Made by a program: the position numbers and the translations under genes. A model generated the notes under the pieces. The model was given only the letters and a program-made list of their open reading frames with translations, did not search any database and had not been told where the DNA came from. Positions 32,070 through 41,584 of a stretch of DNA of 64,000 nucleotides are shown here, in pieces; positions within the stretch are counted from its first letter, which is position 1; every line of letters begins with the position of its first letter. The stretch is from Neobacillus sp. YX16. Its GTDB lineage: Bacteria > Bacillota > Bacilli > Bacillales > Cytobacillaceae. The stretch lies in contig NZ_CP126115.1 of the NCBI RefSeq assembly GCF_030123505.1, positions 3,610,001 through 3,674,000 on the forward strand, read 5' to 3'.

Positions 32070-33542
32070 TTAATCATTCAAATTAATCAAGATACTTTTG
32101 ATTTGTGTATAGCTATTGAGCATACCATCTAAGGAAAACTCATGACCTAAACCACTTTGCTTGTATCCACCATAAGGAAGCCCTGCCATTTGACCTCCGC
32201 CACGATTTACTTGGATATATCCTGACTCTATCTTATTTGCCGTTCTTAAAGCGGTTTTTATATCATTTGTCCAAACAAATGCAGTCAGTCCGTAAGAGCT
32301 ATTATTAGCAGCCTGAATGACCTCAGCCTCATCTTCCCATTTAAAAATCGTTAACACTGGACCAAATATTTCTTCTCGAGCCAATCTTGGATTATGATTT
32401 TTTACATAAAAAACGGTAGGCTGTAGATAATATCCTTCCGCTAATGGACCTTCCTTAGGTGGTAGCCCTCCCATTAAAAGCTCGACATCTTGATCATTAA
32501 TACCCTCTTCAATATATCTGCATATACTTTTAAATTGTTTTTCACTAATAACGCATCCTATATCTGATTCTTCATCTAATGGATTGCCAATTTTAAGTTC
32601 TCCTAATTTATTCAGAATCCTCTCAACAAACGAATCAAATATCGAAGTATGAATATATAAACGTGTTCCAGAACTGCATGATTGGCCCTGGCGGCTAAAA
32701 CGCATTGCTGAAATAACACCCTCGATAACCTTTTCACTATTTGCATCTGGAAATACAATTTGTGGATTTTTACCACCTAATTCAAGCGTAACAGGGATAA
32801 TCCGGTCAGCAGCTTTGTGCATAATTGTTTTTCCGACCTCAGTTGATCCTGTAAAAGATAATTTCTGTACAAGAGGATGGCTTGCTAATGCATCACCTAA
32901 TTCCGCCCCAAATCCAGTAAGTACATTCACAACACCTTTAGGTAGATATCGCGCACAAATTTTTGCAAGCTTCAAGACTCCTAGGGGAGCTTCTTTAGCT
33001 GCTTTTAAAACAATCGTGTTACCCGTTATGATTGCAGGAGCAATTTTATTTGTTGACAGAAGGAAAGGTGTATTCCAAGGTACAATTGCCCCGACAACCC
33101 CATATGGCTCACGTTGTGTATAAGCCATTAAATTATCATCTATAGGTAACATGGAGCCTTTTAACTCACTTGCAATCCCAGCAAAGTAGCGAAAAACTTC
33201 AACGGCAATTTTCACTTCTTCTCTTGATTGAGTACCAATTGCATTTCCTGTCTCAGCAGCGATCGTTCTTGCAATATCATCTATTTGTTCTTCCACTGCA
33301 TCAGCAATCTTATATAGTAGTCTTCCGCGTTCATGTGACGGAACTTCCCGCCAAGACTTAAAAGCTTCATGCGCAGCTTTTACTGCAATATCAACATCCT
33401 CTGCAGAAGCTCTAGGTACTTCAGCGATGACAGTGCCTCTTTTAGCTGGGGTTTCCACAGGGTAAACCGCTAAATTTATACTTTCCTTCCCTTCTCCGTT
33501 AATTAACATTAATTCTTGTTCAACAGATATGGACTTCATCAT
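32070..33542 (-). CDS. Aldehyde dehydrogenase
   Basis: A protein of about 490 residues, an NAD(P)-dependent aldehyde dehydrogenase with PWNTPFLLSTNKIAPA (about 154-169), the general-base Glu in LELGGKNPQ (about 256-264), the nucleophilic Cys in GQSCSSGTR (about 289-297) and EEIFGPVLTIF near 385. It oxidises an aldehyde to an acid, perhaps feeding the acyl-CoA steps. Two stacked ATGs follow AAGGAAGG; I list the first. A hairpin AAGGAC/GTCCTT lies in the 31990-32069 gap after it. Confidence 0.9.
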   Translation of the reverse strand: MMKSISVEQELMLINGEGKESINLAVYPVETPAKRGTVIAEVPRASAEDVDIAVKAAHEAFKSWREVPSHERGRLLYKIADAVEEQIDDIARTIAAETGNAIGTQSREEVKIAVEVFRYFAGIASELKGSMLPIDDNLMAYTQREPYGVVGAIVPWNTPFLLSTNKIAPAIITGNTIVLKAAKEAPLGVLKLAKICARYLPKGVVNVLTGFGAELGDALASHPLVQKLSFTGSTEVGKTIMHKAADRIIPVTLELGGKNPQIVFPDANSEKVIEGVISAMRFSRQGQSCSSGTRLYIHTSIFDSFVERILNKLGELKIGNPLDEESDIGCVISEKQFKSICRYIEEGINDQDVELLMGGLPPKEGPLAEGYYLQPTVFYVKNHNPRLAREEIFGPVLTIFKWEDEAEVIQAANNSSYGLTAFVWTNDIKTALRTANKIESGYIQVNRGGGQMAGLPYGGYKQSGLGHEFSLDGMLNSYTQIKSILINLND

Positions 33543-33725
33543 TAACACCTTCCTTGTTATTAATGCATTTATTTAATTGGATAACTCGGGATATATTGAT
33601 GTCGTTTATTGATTTTAGTTATTCTGGTGACTATCAAAAAATTAGAGTATTCAAAAAATTTTAGAGATTCTTCTCTCCTCGGCAATCACCTAACCCATTT
33701 CTGAATGTTAACATTGAAAGTAAAA

Positions 33726-34637
33726 TTATTTAATCGGATAGGTAGGTTCTGCAGCTAGTATCCCATCGAAACGCGACTTGATTCTATCAATCGGAAGCGG
33801 GTGAGTCACAATATGGGCTTTATTCTTGAGAATACCTTCCACTACATACGTCCCTACATTAGTCGGCTGTATGTATTCATAAGGAGTGGACGCAATGTCG
33901 GGGTCAATTCCCATCTCGACTATTTTTTTTATATCAGAAGTTGAAAATGTTTTAGATTTATCAGGATCATAATTTGAAAATCCATCGCTCCACAAATCCA
34001 CATTGTATTGTGCATCTTTCTGATCATTAAATCTCAGCCGATCACTTGTAACTAGTCTTGTGCGTATTTTCCCTGGATGAAGAAGGGAAACACCTATATC
34101 ATATGGTTTCAATTCTTCCCTAGCACACTGGGAAAGGCCATCAATGGCCGCCTTTGTGGAAGAATACGCCGCATGCTTTACATTTGTATACAATGTCACC
34201 ACAGAAGACGTATTCACAATGTGCTTTTCTCCTGGAGTTTTTAACATGTTAGGGACGAAGACCATATGGCCATGCTGCACTCCCCAAAAATTTATATCCA
34301 TCACCCATTTCCATTCTTCATAGCTGTAGTCCCAATGATTCCTGTACGGACGAAGAGTGACCCCAGCATTATTACAAAGAATCTCGACTGATTTAAATTT
34401 ATCGTATACCGCTTCTGACAATGCTTTTACATCCTCTAGTTTTGATACATCAACCTGCATTCCAAATGAACCTACACCACATGCCATAACTTCTTCAGCA
34501 ACAGCCTTAGCAGCTTCTTCCTCAATGTCTGCAATTACCACATTTGCTCCTGCATTCGCTAGGGCAAGGGAAATTGAACGCCCAATGCCGCTACCACCAC
34601 CAGTTACTACAGCAGTTTTTCCCGCTATTTCTTTCAT
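33726..34637 (-). CDS. SDR-family oxidoreductase
   Basis: A protein of about 303 residues, a classical SDR with VTGGGSGIGRSISL (about 10-23), NNAG and the catalytic NTSS...YSSTKAA (Ser, Tyr, Lys). The C-terminal extension of about 60 residues is longer than in FabG-type members and resembles SDRs acting on hydrophobic alcohols. I chose the ATG at 34637 with AGGAG seven bases upstream. It lies after the Zn-alcohol dehydrogenase gene on the same strand. Substrate unknown. Confidence 0.87.
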   Translation of the reverse strand: MKEIAGKTAVVTGGGSGIGRSISLALANAGANVVIADIEEEAAKAVAEEVMACGVGSFGMQVDVSKLEDVKALSEAVYDKFKSVEILCNNAGVTLRPYRNHWDYSYEEWKWVMDINFWGVQHGHMVFVPNMLKTPGEKHIVNTSSVVTLYTNVKHAAYSSTKAAIDGLSQCAREELKPYDIGVSLLHPGKIRTRLVTSDRLRFNDQKDAQYNVDLWSDGFSNYDPDKSKTFSTSDIKKIVEMGIDPDIASTPYEYIQPTNVGTYVVEGILKNKAHIVTHPLPIDRIKSRFDGILAAEPTYPIK

Positions 34638-34753
34638 GGTTATTCTCCTCTTTTCAAGCAATATGGGCTTGTCATTTACTCTATAGTTGAATTACTTTTA
34701 ACAACGTCTGCACATTCCCTTTTGATGTTCATTAGACGAACTGACGTCCGGTA

Positions 34754-35860
34754 CTATAAAGTTACTATTTCACTTGCTTCCATAACAATAGAAGCTCTCG
34801 TAACCTCTCTTGACACTGACCTATCTAGTGCTTCTTGAATAGAACTGAACTCAAACACCCCGTCCATCATTTTAATAAAAGGATATTTGTTAATATTCTT
34901 TGAAAGGAATGTTAATGCTTTATCTAAATACCAAGGGTCATACCTAACGATTGGAATAATTTGAATCGACTTCCTCGTTAATAATCCTGGATCAAAATCC
35001 GTATATTTACCAGTGGATACATTTCCTATTGTCACGTACTTACCACCGCTGCGAATTAGGTGTATTCCTTCACTAAATGCAGCTGGAACTCCACTTAGTT
35101 CAATCCCAAGATCAGCTCCTACTCTATCTGTCAATTCACGAACTGCCTCCGCTCTTTTTTCAACAGTATCATATTGCTTTAAATTAATAACATGATCGGC
35201 ACCGAATTGTTTTGCCATTTCGAGTCTTGATTCAACCGCATCGATGATAATAACTTTTGCCCCTTTTTCCTTTGCTACTGCTGCAGCATTTAGGCCAAGA
35301 CCACCTGCACCCTGAATAACAACCGAGTCACCATAAGAAAGGCCGGACTTATCGAGTCCAAAATAAACTTGTGATAGAGCACAATTTGCACTTGCAGCTG
35401 CTATATCGGGAACATTATCTGGAACTTTATAAAAATATTGATCAGGATGAACATAATAGTGGCTGCCAAAAGTTCCATGAAAATGTGGAAATTCCTCTGG
35501 TCCCTTCCCCCAGAAAGTTAAAGCTTTTTCACAAAGAGGGAAATTCCCACGTCTGCAAAAATTACACTTTCTGCATGTCAAAAAATAGACAGCTGCTATT
35601 CTATCTCCTTCATTAATTGGTCTTGCTGCATAATCGGTTGTCACATTTTCACCTAACTTATAGACTGTCCCAACCATCTCATGACCGAGTACACCTTTTT
35701 TCTTTGTCGGATGTTCTCCTTTCCAAATATGGAGTTCTGACCCGCATACATTTGTTCTTGATACATTTAGAACAATGGCACCTTTTTCCGGCTCAGGAAT
35801 TTCATATTCATGAACTTCCATTTTCATAGGTTCAGACATGACTGCAACTTTCCCCTTCAC
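34754..35860 (-). CDS. Zinc-binding alcohol dehydrogenase
   Basis: A protein of about 368 residues, an MDR enzyme with catalytic-zinc ligands in TNVCGSELH (about 35-43) and GVLGHEMVG (about 56-64), four structural-zinc cysteines in CRKCNFCRRGNFPLC (about 94-108), and NAD-binding GAGGLGLNAAAVAKEKGA. It probably oxidises a secondary alcohol or a cyclic polyol-like acid. I chose the GTG at 35860, with TAGGAG seven bases upstream. A longer frame would overlap the upstream MmgE/PrpD gene. Confidence 0.87.
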   Translation of the reverse strand: MKGKVAVMSEPMKMEVHEYEIPEPEKGAIVLNVSRTNVCGSELHIWKGEHPTKKKGVLGHEMVGTVYKLGENVTTDYAARPINEGDRIAAVYFLTCRKCNFCRRGNFPLCEKALTFWGKGPEEFPHFHGTFGSHYYVHPDQYFYKVPDNVPDIAAASANCALSQVYFGLDKSGLSYGDSVVIQGAGGLGLNAAAVAKEKGAKVIIIDAVESRLEMAKQFGADHVINLKQYDTVEKRAEAVRELTDRVGADLGIELSGVPAAFSEGIHLIRSGGKYVTIGNVSTGKYTDFDPGLLTRKSIQIIPIVRYDPWYLDKALTFLSKNINKYPFIKMMDGVFEFSSIQEALDRSVSREVTRASIVMEASEIVTL

Positions 35861-35903
35861 CAAACCACTCCTACTACTATTATTAGATTTACATTCATTC
35901 TTC

Positions 35904-37265
35904 CTATATAATTCTTTGAGTTTGGTCAATCAACCCCTGCGCAAATTCATGAATGAATTTAACTCCGTCCTGATCAAGTGATTCTAATTGTCGTATAAGA
36001 TTTTGAATCTCTTTAAGTTCATTATAAACTTCTACTATTCTAGCTTTCTCATCTAAATGTTCCCACGTGAGTGGCTTTTGAGGAAACCCAATTGGAAATT
36101 CTTCAGTGAAGGTAAGAACAGAGTTATTATTTAACTCAAATGTGACCTCAACTGGCCAGCAAGTATGGTTAAATCTCTTGTCTAAGTCCACATCAGATTC
36201 TACAAATATTCTATTTGCTAAATCTAAAATCAAAGTATCCTTCATAGACCGCTCCGTGTATGCAGATAAAGACAACTTTCCTCCATCCAACAAGAATGCA
36301 GCTAACGTATACGGAAGACTCATTTGAGCTTCGACAGGACTTTTAGGAAGTCGTTTCTTTTCCAATGGAAAACCAACCATGTCATTTGCAGCAGTTGGAT
36401 TTTGCACAATAATTTTAGCTATATTCTGGACATCTTCCTTTTCTAAAAATTCCTTCGCAGCGTCTAAGGCTGGGTGAATATGATGACAGCACGGATAATA
36501 TTTCTGAGCAGTTTCAAAGATTAACGGCCGGTCATACTCTTTCGTTAGAGCGTTTTCATCTATATGATCACTCATGGCATGTAACATACCATGACTACTC
36601 TCAAATACATAAGCTGGACCTGTAATACCGGTTTCAGCTAATTGAATTGCCCAAAGGGCATGAACAGCCGCAATTCCTGGGTGAATTCGTTTAATTGGCG
36701 ATCCATCATCTAGAAATGCCATTATTCCTGAGGCTAAGCTTCCTCCAATTCCCATTGCGTTTTTCATCACAGATTCAGATGCTTTCGTATATGTTCCTTT
36801 TGCGATCAAACCACTAAATACTCCTACAGTACTTGTAGGGTGGAAGCCTCTATTATGATGAGATTTATGCGGAAACGGATTTATCGTTCTTCCTAATCGG
36901 GCAGCAACTTCATAGCCTTTTATCGTTGCTTCAATAATATCCATCCCATTGTGTACGACATCATCTTCATAATCGCTGAACAAAGCTGCAAAAATAGGGC
37001 CCCCAGGATGTACAGCAGAACTACTTAGTGTGTCATCAAAATCAACTGAATGACTTGCTGAACCAAGACAAAGTGCATTAAATTGAGATGCAGTCCATGC
37101 TCCCTTACCTTTATGGAGCTGCTCTTTAACTAATGGGAGTTTTGTACCATGTGAAACGTTAATAAACCAGTCATAAAGGACTTTCTTCGAAAAATCAAAG
37201 CAGTCATCTGTATCCCATTTCAAAGTTTGTACCTTTTCATATAATTTCGTTGATTCTGCAAGCAT
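35904..37265 (-). CDS. MmgE/PrpD-family protein
   Basis: This 453-residue protein has the MmgE/PrpD pattern: FNALCLGSASHSVDFDDTL (about 62-80), HPGGPIFAALFS, and YYPCCHHIHPALDA (about 232-245), a His/Cys-rich segment typical of the family. Known members dehydrate 2-methylcitrate (PrpD) or decarboxylate cis-aconitate (IRG1). No methylcitrate synthase or lyase is near, so another tricarboxylate or hydroxyacid is likely. It lies between the racemase-like gene and the alcohol dehydrogenase gene. Confidence 0.87.
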   Translation of the reverse strand: MLAESTKLYEKVQTLKWDTDDCFDFSKKVLYDWFINVSHGTKLPLVKEQLHKGKGAWTASQFNALCLGSASHSVDFDDTLSSSAVHPGGPIFAALFSDYEDDVVHNGMDIIEATIKGYEVAARLGRTINPFPHKSHHNRGFHPTSTVGVFSGLIAKGTYTKASESVMKNAMGIGGSLASGIMAFLDDGSPIKRIHPGIAAVHALWAIQLAETGITGPAYVFESSHGMLHAMSDHIDENALTKEYDRPLIFETAQKYYPCCHHIHPALDAAKEFLEKEDVQNIAKIIVQNPTAANDMVGFPLEKKRLPKSPVEAQMSLPYTLAAFLLDGGKLSLSAYTERSMKDTLILDLANRIFVESDVDLDKRFNHTCWPVEVTFELNNNSVLTFTEEFPIGFPQKPLTWEHLDEKARIVEVYNELKEIQNLIRQLESLDQDGVKFIHEFAQGLIDQTQRII

Positions 37266-37310
37266 AATTTATTCCTCCTTGGTACTTGAGACCATAGGCT
37301 ACTAGTAAAC

Positions 37311-38030
37311 TTATTTTCTTGTAAATAAAGAGCCATAATTCACTATATTTGATTCGATATTTAATCTCTTAAGAGCTGACCACATACTAACCTGAACAGC
37401 TGTTAAGACAGGTATTTGTAACTCTTGTTCTAATTCCTTAATAATGGGAACAGCCTTTAACTGGGTACATGCTATGAATACACCATCAACACTACTTTTT
37501 GAGCCTACTTGTAGCCCGGCTCTGTAAATATCCGCTTCTGGTATATCAGCATGTGAATACATATCTAAAACTTCAAAACCATGAAAGCTATCTACTTCAA
37601 AGCCCTCTTCATTTAAGTATTTTTTAAGACGTTCATTGTTTGCCTCCACATAAGGGGTAACAACACCAACATTTTTCAACTTACACGCATGCAGGGCTTC
37701 AACCATTGCTCCTGCAGTGGTAACGCTTGGGACACTCAATAATGCTTCTAGCTTAGACTCAAACGCCATCGTCCAAACTGCCCCATTTAGAAAGCTTGCA
37801 CTTGTACAGCCGAAAACACATACATCAGGTTTAAGATCCTTCAACTGCTCCGCTTCAGCTAATGCATTCTTCCCCATCTTCTCAAGTGTTTCAAAAGTAC
37901 CATGAACTTCAGTTGGTACCCTGGCAGAATGAACTGTTACTCCTTCTGGAGCCAGCCGGTTAAAGTCTGGCTCCAATGTCGTATTCAAAGATGGTACCAA
38001 AAGTCCTATTTTTCCTTTATAACCATACAT
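37311..38030 (-). CDS. Asp/Glu racemase superfamily protein (maleate isomerase / arylmalonate decarboxylase-like)
   Basis: The 239-residue protein starts IGLLVPSLNTTLEPDFNRLAP (located by VPSLNTTLEPDF, about 12-23), the family's N-terminal ligand loop. It has catalytic Cys candidates in VFGCTSASFLNG (about 72-83) and FIACTQLKA (about 185-193). Two such cysteines are the hallmark of maleate cis-trans isomerase and Asp/Glu racemases. It probably isomerises or decarboxylates a dicarboxylate in the same pathway as the flavoprotein 11 bases upstream and MmgE/PrpD downstream. Confidence 0.85.
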   Translation of the reverse strand: MYGYKGKIGLLVPSLNTTLEPDFNRLAPEGVTVHSARVPTEVHGTFETLEKMGKNALAEAEQLKDLKPDVCVFGCTSASFLNGAVWTMAFESKLEALLSVPSVTTAGAMVEALHACKLKNVGVVTPYVEANNERLKKYLNEEGFEVDSFHGFEVLDMYSHADIPEADIYRAGLQVGSKSSVDGVFIACTQLKAVPIIKELEQELQIPVLTAVQVSMWSALKRLNIESNIVNYGSLFTRK

Positions 38031-38041
38031 TTTTTACCCCC

Positions 38042-39430
38042 TCAAATAGTCGCTAATTTTATTTTGGAAGCAATATTCCTTGCTGTTCTTAATCCAAAAA
38101 CTAAACTAGAAGCTAAGCCACCAACATAACCGTTTGAAGGTCCACCATCTAATCCACCCGTACAAGAGCCAACTGCATATAAATTTGGGAGAGCTTCTTC
38201 TTTGTTATTTAAAACCTCACCTTCAGCATTTGTGAGGATTCCCCCCATTGTAAAAGTAATGCCTGGTGCAATTGGAACTGCATAGTATGGAGCACTAGTT
38301 ATCTTTTTGCGGATATTTTGAGTATCATGTAAAGCATTATGCTGCTCGACAAGGTCCTTAAGATTTTCTACACCAATTTGACTTGATAAATCTTCAATAG
38401 AACTAGCTTGAAAGATTTCTCCGCCTCTTTCAACTAAGTCTGGGTTTGGTACTGGCGACCCGTACGGATTATCCTTCGCTTCATGCTCCCATACCAAATC
38501 GTCAAATACTGCGTAATAGCTCATGGGATCCGCAGATTTTGCAAGTGCATTACACAGGGCGATCCCATTAGAAAATTGCTCATCAATCAGTTCACCATGA
38601 CTGTTAACAACGGCTGATACAAGGGACATTTTATCTAAAGGGGGATATGGCCACAAAAGGTCATTTGTTTCTGCATTCCTTGATACAACATGGCCGTAAA
38701 TTTTGTCCATACCTACTACCTTAGCACCGTTTTTCAGTGCGATTAATAAGGAATCTCCCTGTTGACTTGATTGGCTTCTAAGTACACTTTTTGAAGCATT
38801 TGGTCCTACAAAATGGTCTACTAGCCATTTATTTGCTTGGAATCCTCCATCTGCTAAAACAAGATTTTGGGCTTTTTTGGTAGTAACTTGTGAATCTTCA
38901 TTATTTACAACCTTTACCTCCCAATATCCGTCTGTATTTTCAGCATCGATAATGGATGAATTGTATTCAACAACTCCACCATTTGAAAGGAAGTTAGAAT
39001 ACAAGGTTTGGATCATTTTATCTGGTCCTCTAGTAGGGTCAATTCTTTTACCAGTACCACTATGATGTGGAGCAGTTGCCCATCTCATATAAGGAACATC
39101 ACTATTCTTAGCATCAATTGAAACCCCTTGGTCAATAAGCCAATCAATTGCATTCTCACATGTATCAGCATATGCTCTAGCTAATTCAGGAACAGCGGTT
39201 CCTTCAGTAATATCCATGATAGCTTGATAGATTACGTCTGGCTCATCCTTCATATCCATCCATGCCGGATGTATAAGCCCCCCGGAAATTCTCGCATTAT
39301 TCTCGCCACAATCATTTCCTCTTTCTACGATTAATACTCTTTCAACTCCCAGCTCTTGGGCATGACGAGCTGCTGTCAATCCGGCAATACCTCCACCCAT
39401 TACAACTACATCCCACATATGGTTTCTCAT
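38042..39430 (-). CDS. FAD-dependent oxidoreductase (fumarate reductase/ketosteroid dehydrogenase-like)
   Basis: A 462-residue flavoprotein with FAD-binding VVVMGGGIAGLTAARHA (about 8-24), ISGGLIHPAW and the C-terminal FAD motif YAVGSCTGGLDGGPSNGYVGGLASSLVFG (located by GSCTGGLDGG). Relatives are fumarate reductase flavosubunits, tricarballylate dehydrogenase (TcuA) and ketosteroid or oxocyclohexanecarboxylate dehydrogenases, which insert or remove a C=C next to a carbonyl. No heme-binding motif is visible. A small fragment similar to its C-terminal region occurs at 53935-53990. Confidence 0.85.
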   Translation of the reverse strand: MRNHMWDVVVMGGGIAGLTAARHAQELGVERVLIVERGNDCGENNARISGGLIHPAWMDMKDEPDVIYQAIMDITEGTAVPELARAYADTCENAIDWLIDQGVSIDAKNSDVPYMRWATAPHHSGTGKRIDPTRGPDKMIQTLYSNFLSNGGVVEYNSSIIDAENTDGYWEVKVVNNEDSQVTTKKAQNLVLADGGFQANKWLVDHFVGPNASKSVLRSQSSQQGDSLLIALKNGAKVVGMDKIYGHVVSRNAETNDLLWPYPPLDKMSLVSAVVNSHGELIDEQFSNGIALCNALAKSADPMSYYAVFDDLVWEHEAKDNPYGSPVPNPDLVERGGEIFQASSIEDLSSQIGVENLKDLVEQHNALHDTQNIRKKITSAPYYAVPIAPGITFTMGGILTNAEGEVLNNKEEALPNLYAVGSCTGGLDGGPSNGYVGGLASSLVFGLRTARNIASKIKLATI

Positions 39431-39489
39431 CTTATATCCACTCCCTGAAAAGATTAATAGATTCGTGCTTTGTGACTGAGGATATTACC

Positions 39490-39795
39490 TTATTCTTCTC
39501 CCGGTGGGATTTCTTCATAAAGGGTTCGTGTCCAATCAGTTATGTTATCTCTCCATTTTCCCCATCCCCATATTGCCTTATATTCCTCTGATTGTAGAAC
39601 TTCTAAACTATCAATCTCCCAAGTTGCCATATATTTAACTGCTTTATCTAAACCAACTGCTCTCCACCTCTTTACATTCCTAAATCCAGGTACTCCTAAC
39701 AATGCATCTCTCTTCCAAGTGCTATACCACTTATTCCATTCTTCCTCAGTCTCCGGATCATTAAAGTTACAACGTACAACATATAATACGCTCAC
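39490..39795 (-). CDS. Small dimeric alpha-beta barrel-like protein
   Basis: A 101-residue protein rich in Trp and charged residues (EEEWNKWYSTWKRDAL, KYMATWEID), with a beta-alpha-beta-beta-alpha-beta look like EthD/ABM ferredoxin-like proteins. The GTG start has GGGAGG upstream. It lies between the acyl-CoA ligase and the flavoprotein genes on the same strand. EthD-like proteins are often obligate but poorly understood helpers in catabolic operons; some act as cyclases or decarboxylases. I do not recognise a specific function. Confidence 0.65.
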   Translation of the reverse strand: MSVLYVVRCNFNDPETEEEWNKWYSTWKRDALLGVPGFRNVKRWRAVGLDKAVKYMATWEIDSLEVLQSEEYKAIWGWGKWRDNITDWTRTLYEEIPPGEE

Positions 39796-39888
39796 AATTC
39801 TTCCTCCCTTAAATTAGATTGTTTTTTTAACATTCCTACTATTCAGATAATTAACTTCAGCCAAGGTTTCTACTATTTACTATTTCTC

Positions 39889-41562
39889 TTATTGAACTGG
39901 ATTAGACTGTGCTAGTTTTTCCTTGATGTTATTACGAAGAACAAATTTTTGTACCTTTCCGCTTGCTGTTCTTGGTAATTCATCAGTAAGCTCTAAGCGC
40001 TCAGGTAATTTTTGCTTGGCAATCCCGTGGGCCAATAAATAATGAACCATTTCTTCAAAAGTAACTTTACCTGAATTAGGAACGATATAAGCACATGCTC
40101 TTTCCCCAAGTCGTTCATCTGGCATGGCAACAATAGCCACATCGCTTACCTTTTCCCATTTAAATAATAGGTTTTCGATTTCTGAGATAGGAATATTTTC
40201 ACCGCCACGAATGATGATATCCTTTGTTCTTCCTGTGATCGCAATAAATCCCTTTTCATCGGCCGTTGCTCGATCACCTGTATCGAACCACATATCCCCT
40301 TGAAAGCTTTCAGCCGTTTTCTCTGGACGTTTATAGTAACCAATAAATAACCCTCCTCCTTTAATTTGGAGGTTTCCTTCAACACCTGCTGGTACAGCCA
40401 AATCATTTTCATCAATAATTCTCACTTGGGCCCCATTCACTTGTCTTCCGTCAGTAACGAAACCACTTTCTGGATCTGAAGGTGAAACGGCCAGCGCTAT
40501 TCCATACTCTGTCATCCCCCATGCAGGCGCCACAACACAATTTAAGTTTTTGGCACAAACACTGACCATATGTCTTGGGATTGGAGCGCCTGGAATACAG
40601 ACTAATTTCAATGTTTCAGGTCTTCTTGTCTCAATATCATTAAGCTTTGCCACATCATGCAGGAATGGATAAGCAGCAACCATTGTTGAGATTTGATCCT
40701 TGTGCATAATATTTAATGCTCTTTCGGCATTCCATGTATCCAAATAAACGATCGTTCCCTCAAGCATGACCGTCATCAGGGTCCCCCAAAGGAAGCCTGT
40801 TTGATGTCCTACTGGTGATACAACCAAATTTTTCACACCCTTTGATAAGTCCATGTGGTTTACAAAACTTCGCACAGTAGCTTCTATCGTATTATGGGTA
40901 TGCATCACTCCTTTTGGTTCACCAGTTGTACCTGAGGTAAATGCAAGCTGTGCTAGCTGATTTGAATGAAGGGTGGTATTACTTGGTTGGATCACTTTAT
41001 CAGATTTAAAATTTAATATTTTACGGAAATTTATAATGTCATCTTCCTCATCATTATCTTCAAGCAAATCTGTAACAACAATGATCTTCTCTAAGGCTGG
41101 TAAAGAAGGTTTTAGTTCCATGAACATATCAAGATAGTTAAAATTACGATATATATCTGGTATAACCACAACTTTTGATTCTGTCATTTTTAAAATATAG
41201 GATACTTCTTTTTGTCTATAAATTGGTGTTAAACCATTGATTACTGCCCCAATTTTCAAGGTAGCAAAACTAACGACTGCAAACTCCCACCAGTTGGGCA
41301 GCTGCACGGATACGACATCCCCAGATTTTACACCCAACTTTGTAAATGCAGCAGCTGTATTATTAACCTTCTCCAAAAGCTCACCATATGTCACTTCGGT
41401 TCTATCTCCGCTTTGTTCCTTATATGTAACGATAGCAACTTGATCTGGTTTTTTTGAAGCGGTATCCTCTAACAATGAATAAAGGTCAATATTATTCCAA
41501 ATTCCTTTTTTAACAAAATCCTCGATAATTTCATGAGTAAGATAGCTTCCTTCTGGAAACAT
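39889..41562 (-). CDS. Acyl-CoA ligase (AMP-forming; cyclohexanecarboxylate-CoA ligase-like)
   Basis: A protein of about 557 residues with all ANL motifs: P-loop LAFTSGTTGEPKG (about 191-203), WGMTEYG, the adenylate-binding DTGDRA and the catalytic Lys in ASGKVQK near the C terminus. The N-terminal pattern KKGIWNNIDLYSLLEDTA and VQLPNWWEFAVV resembles ligases of the AliA (cyclohexanecarboxylate) type. It would activate a free acid to its CoA ester, opening the pathway. The ATG at 41562 has AGGGGTG upstream and follows the SDR stop by 22 bases. Confidence 0.87.
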   Translation of the reverse strand: MFPEGSYLTHEIIEDFVKKGIWNNIDLYSLLEDTASKKPDQVAIVTYKEQSGDRTEVTYGELLEKVNNTAAAFTKLGVKSGDVVSVQLPNWWEFAVVSFATLKIGAVINGLTPIYRQKEVSYILKMTESKVVVIPDIYRNFNYLDMFMELKPSLPALEKIIVVTDLLEDNDEEDDIINFRKILNFKSDKVIQPSNTTLHSNQLAQLAFTSGTTGEPKGVMHTHNTIEATVRSFVNHMDLSKGVKNLVVSPVGHQTGFLWGTLMTVMLEGTIVYLDTWNAERALNIMHKDQISTMVAAYPFLHDVAKLNDIETRRPETLKLVCIPGAPIPRHMVSVCAKNLNCVVAPAWGMTEYGIALAVSPSDPESGFVTDGRQVNGAQVRIIDENDLAVPAGVEGNLQIKGGGLFIGYYKRPEKTAESFQGDMWFDTGDRATADEKGFIAITGRTKDIIIRGGENIPISEIENLLFKWEKVSDVAIVAMPDERLGERACAYIVPNSGKVTFEEMVHYLLAHGIAKQKLPERLELTDELPRTASGKVQKFVLRNNIKEKLAQSNPVQ

Positions 41563-41584
41563 TTTCTTCACCCCTTTCGCAATA

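Noticed and set aside
33549..33725. AAAAAATT-containing repeats between aldehyde dehydrogenase and SDR genes
   Set aside because: Short AT-rich similarity without symmetry or spacing that suggests a site.
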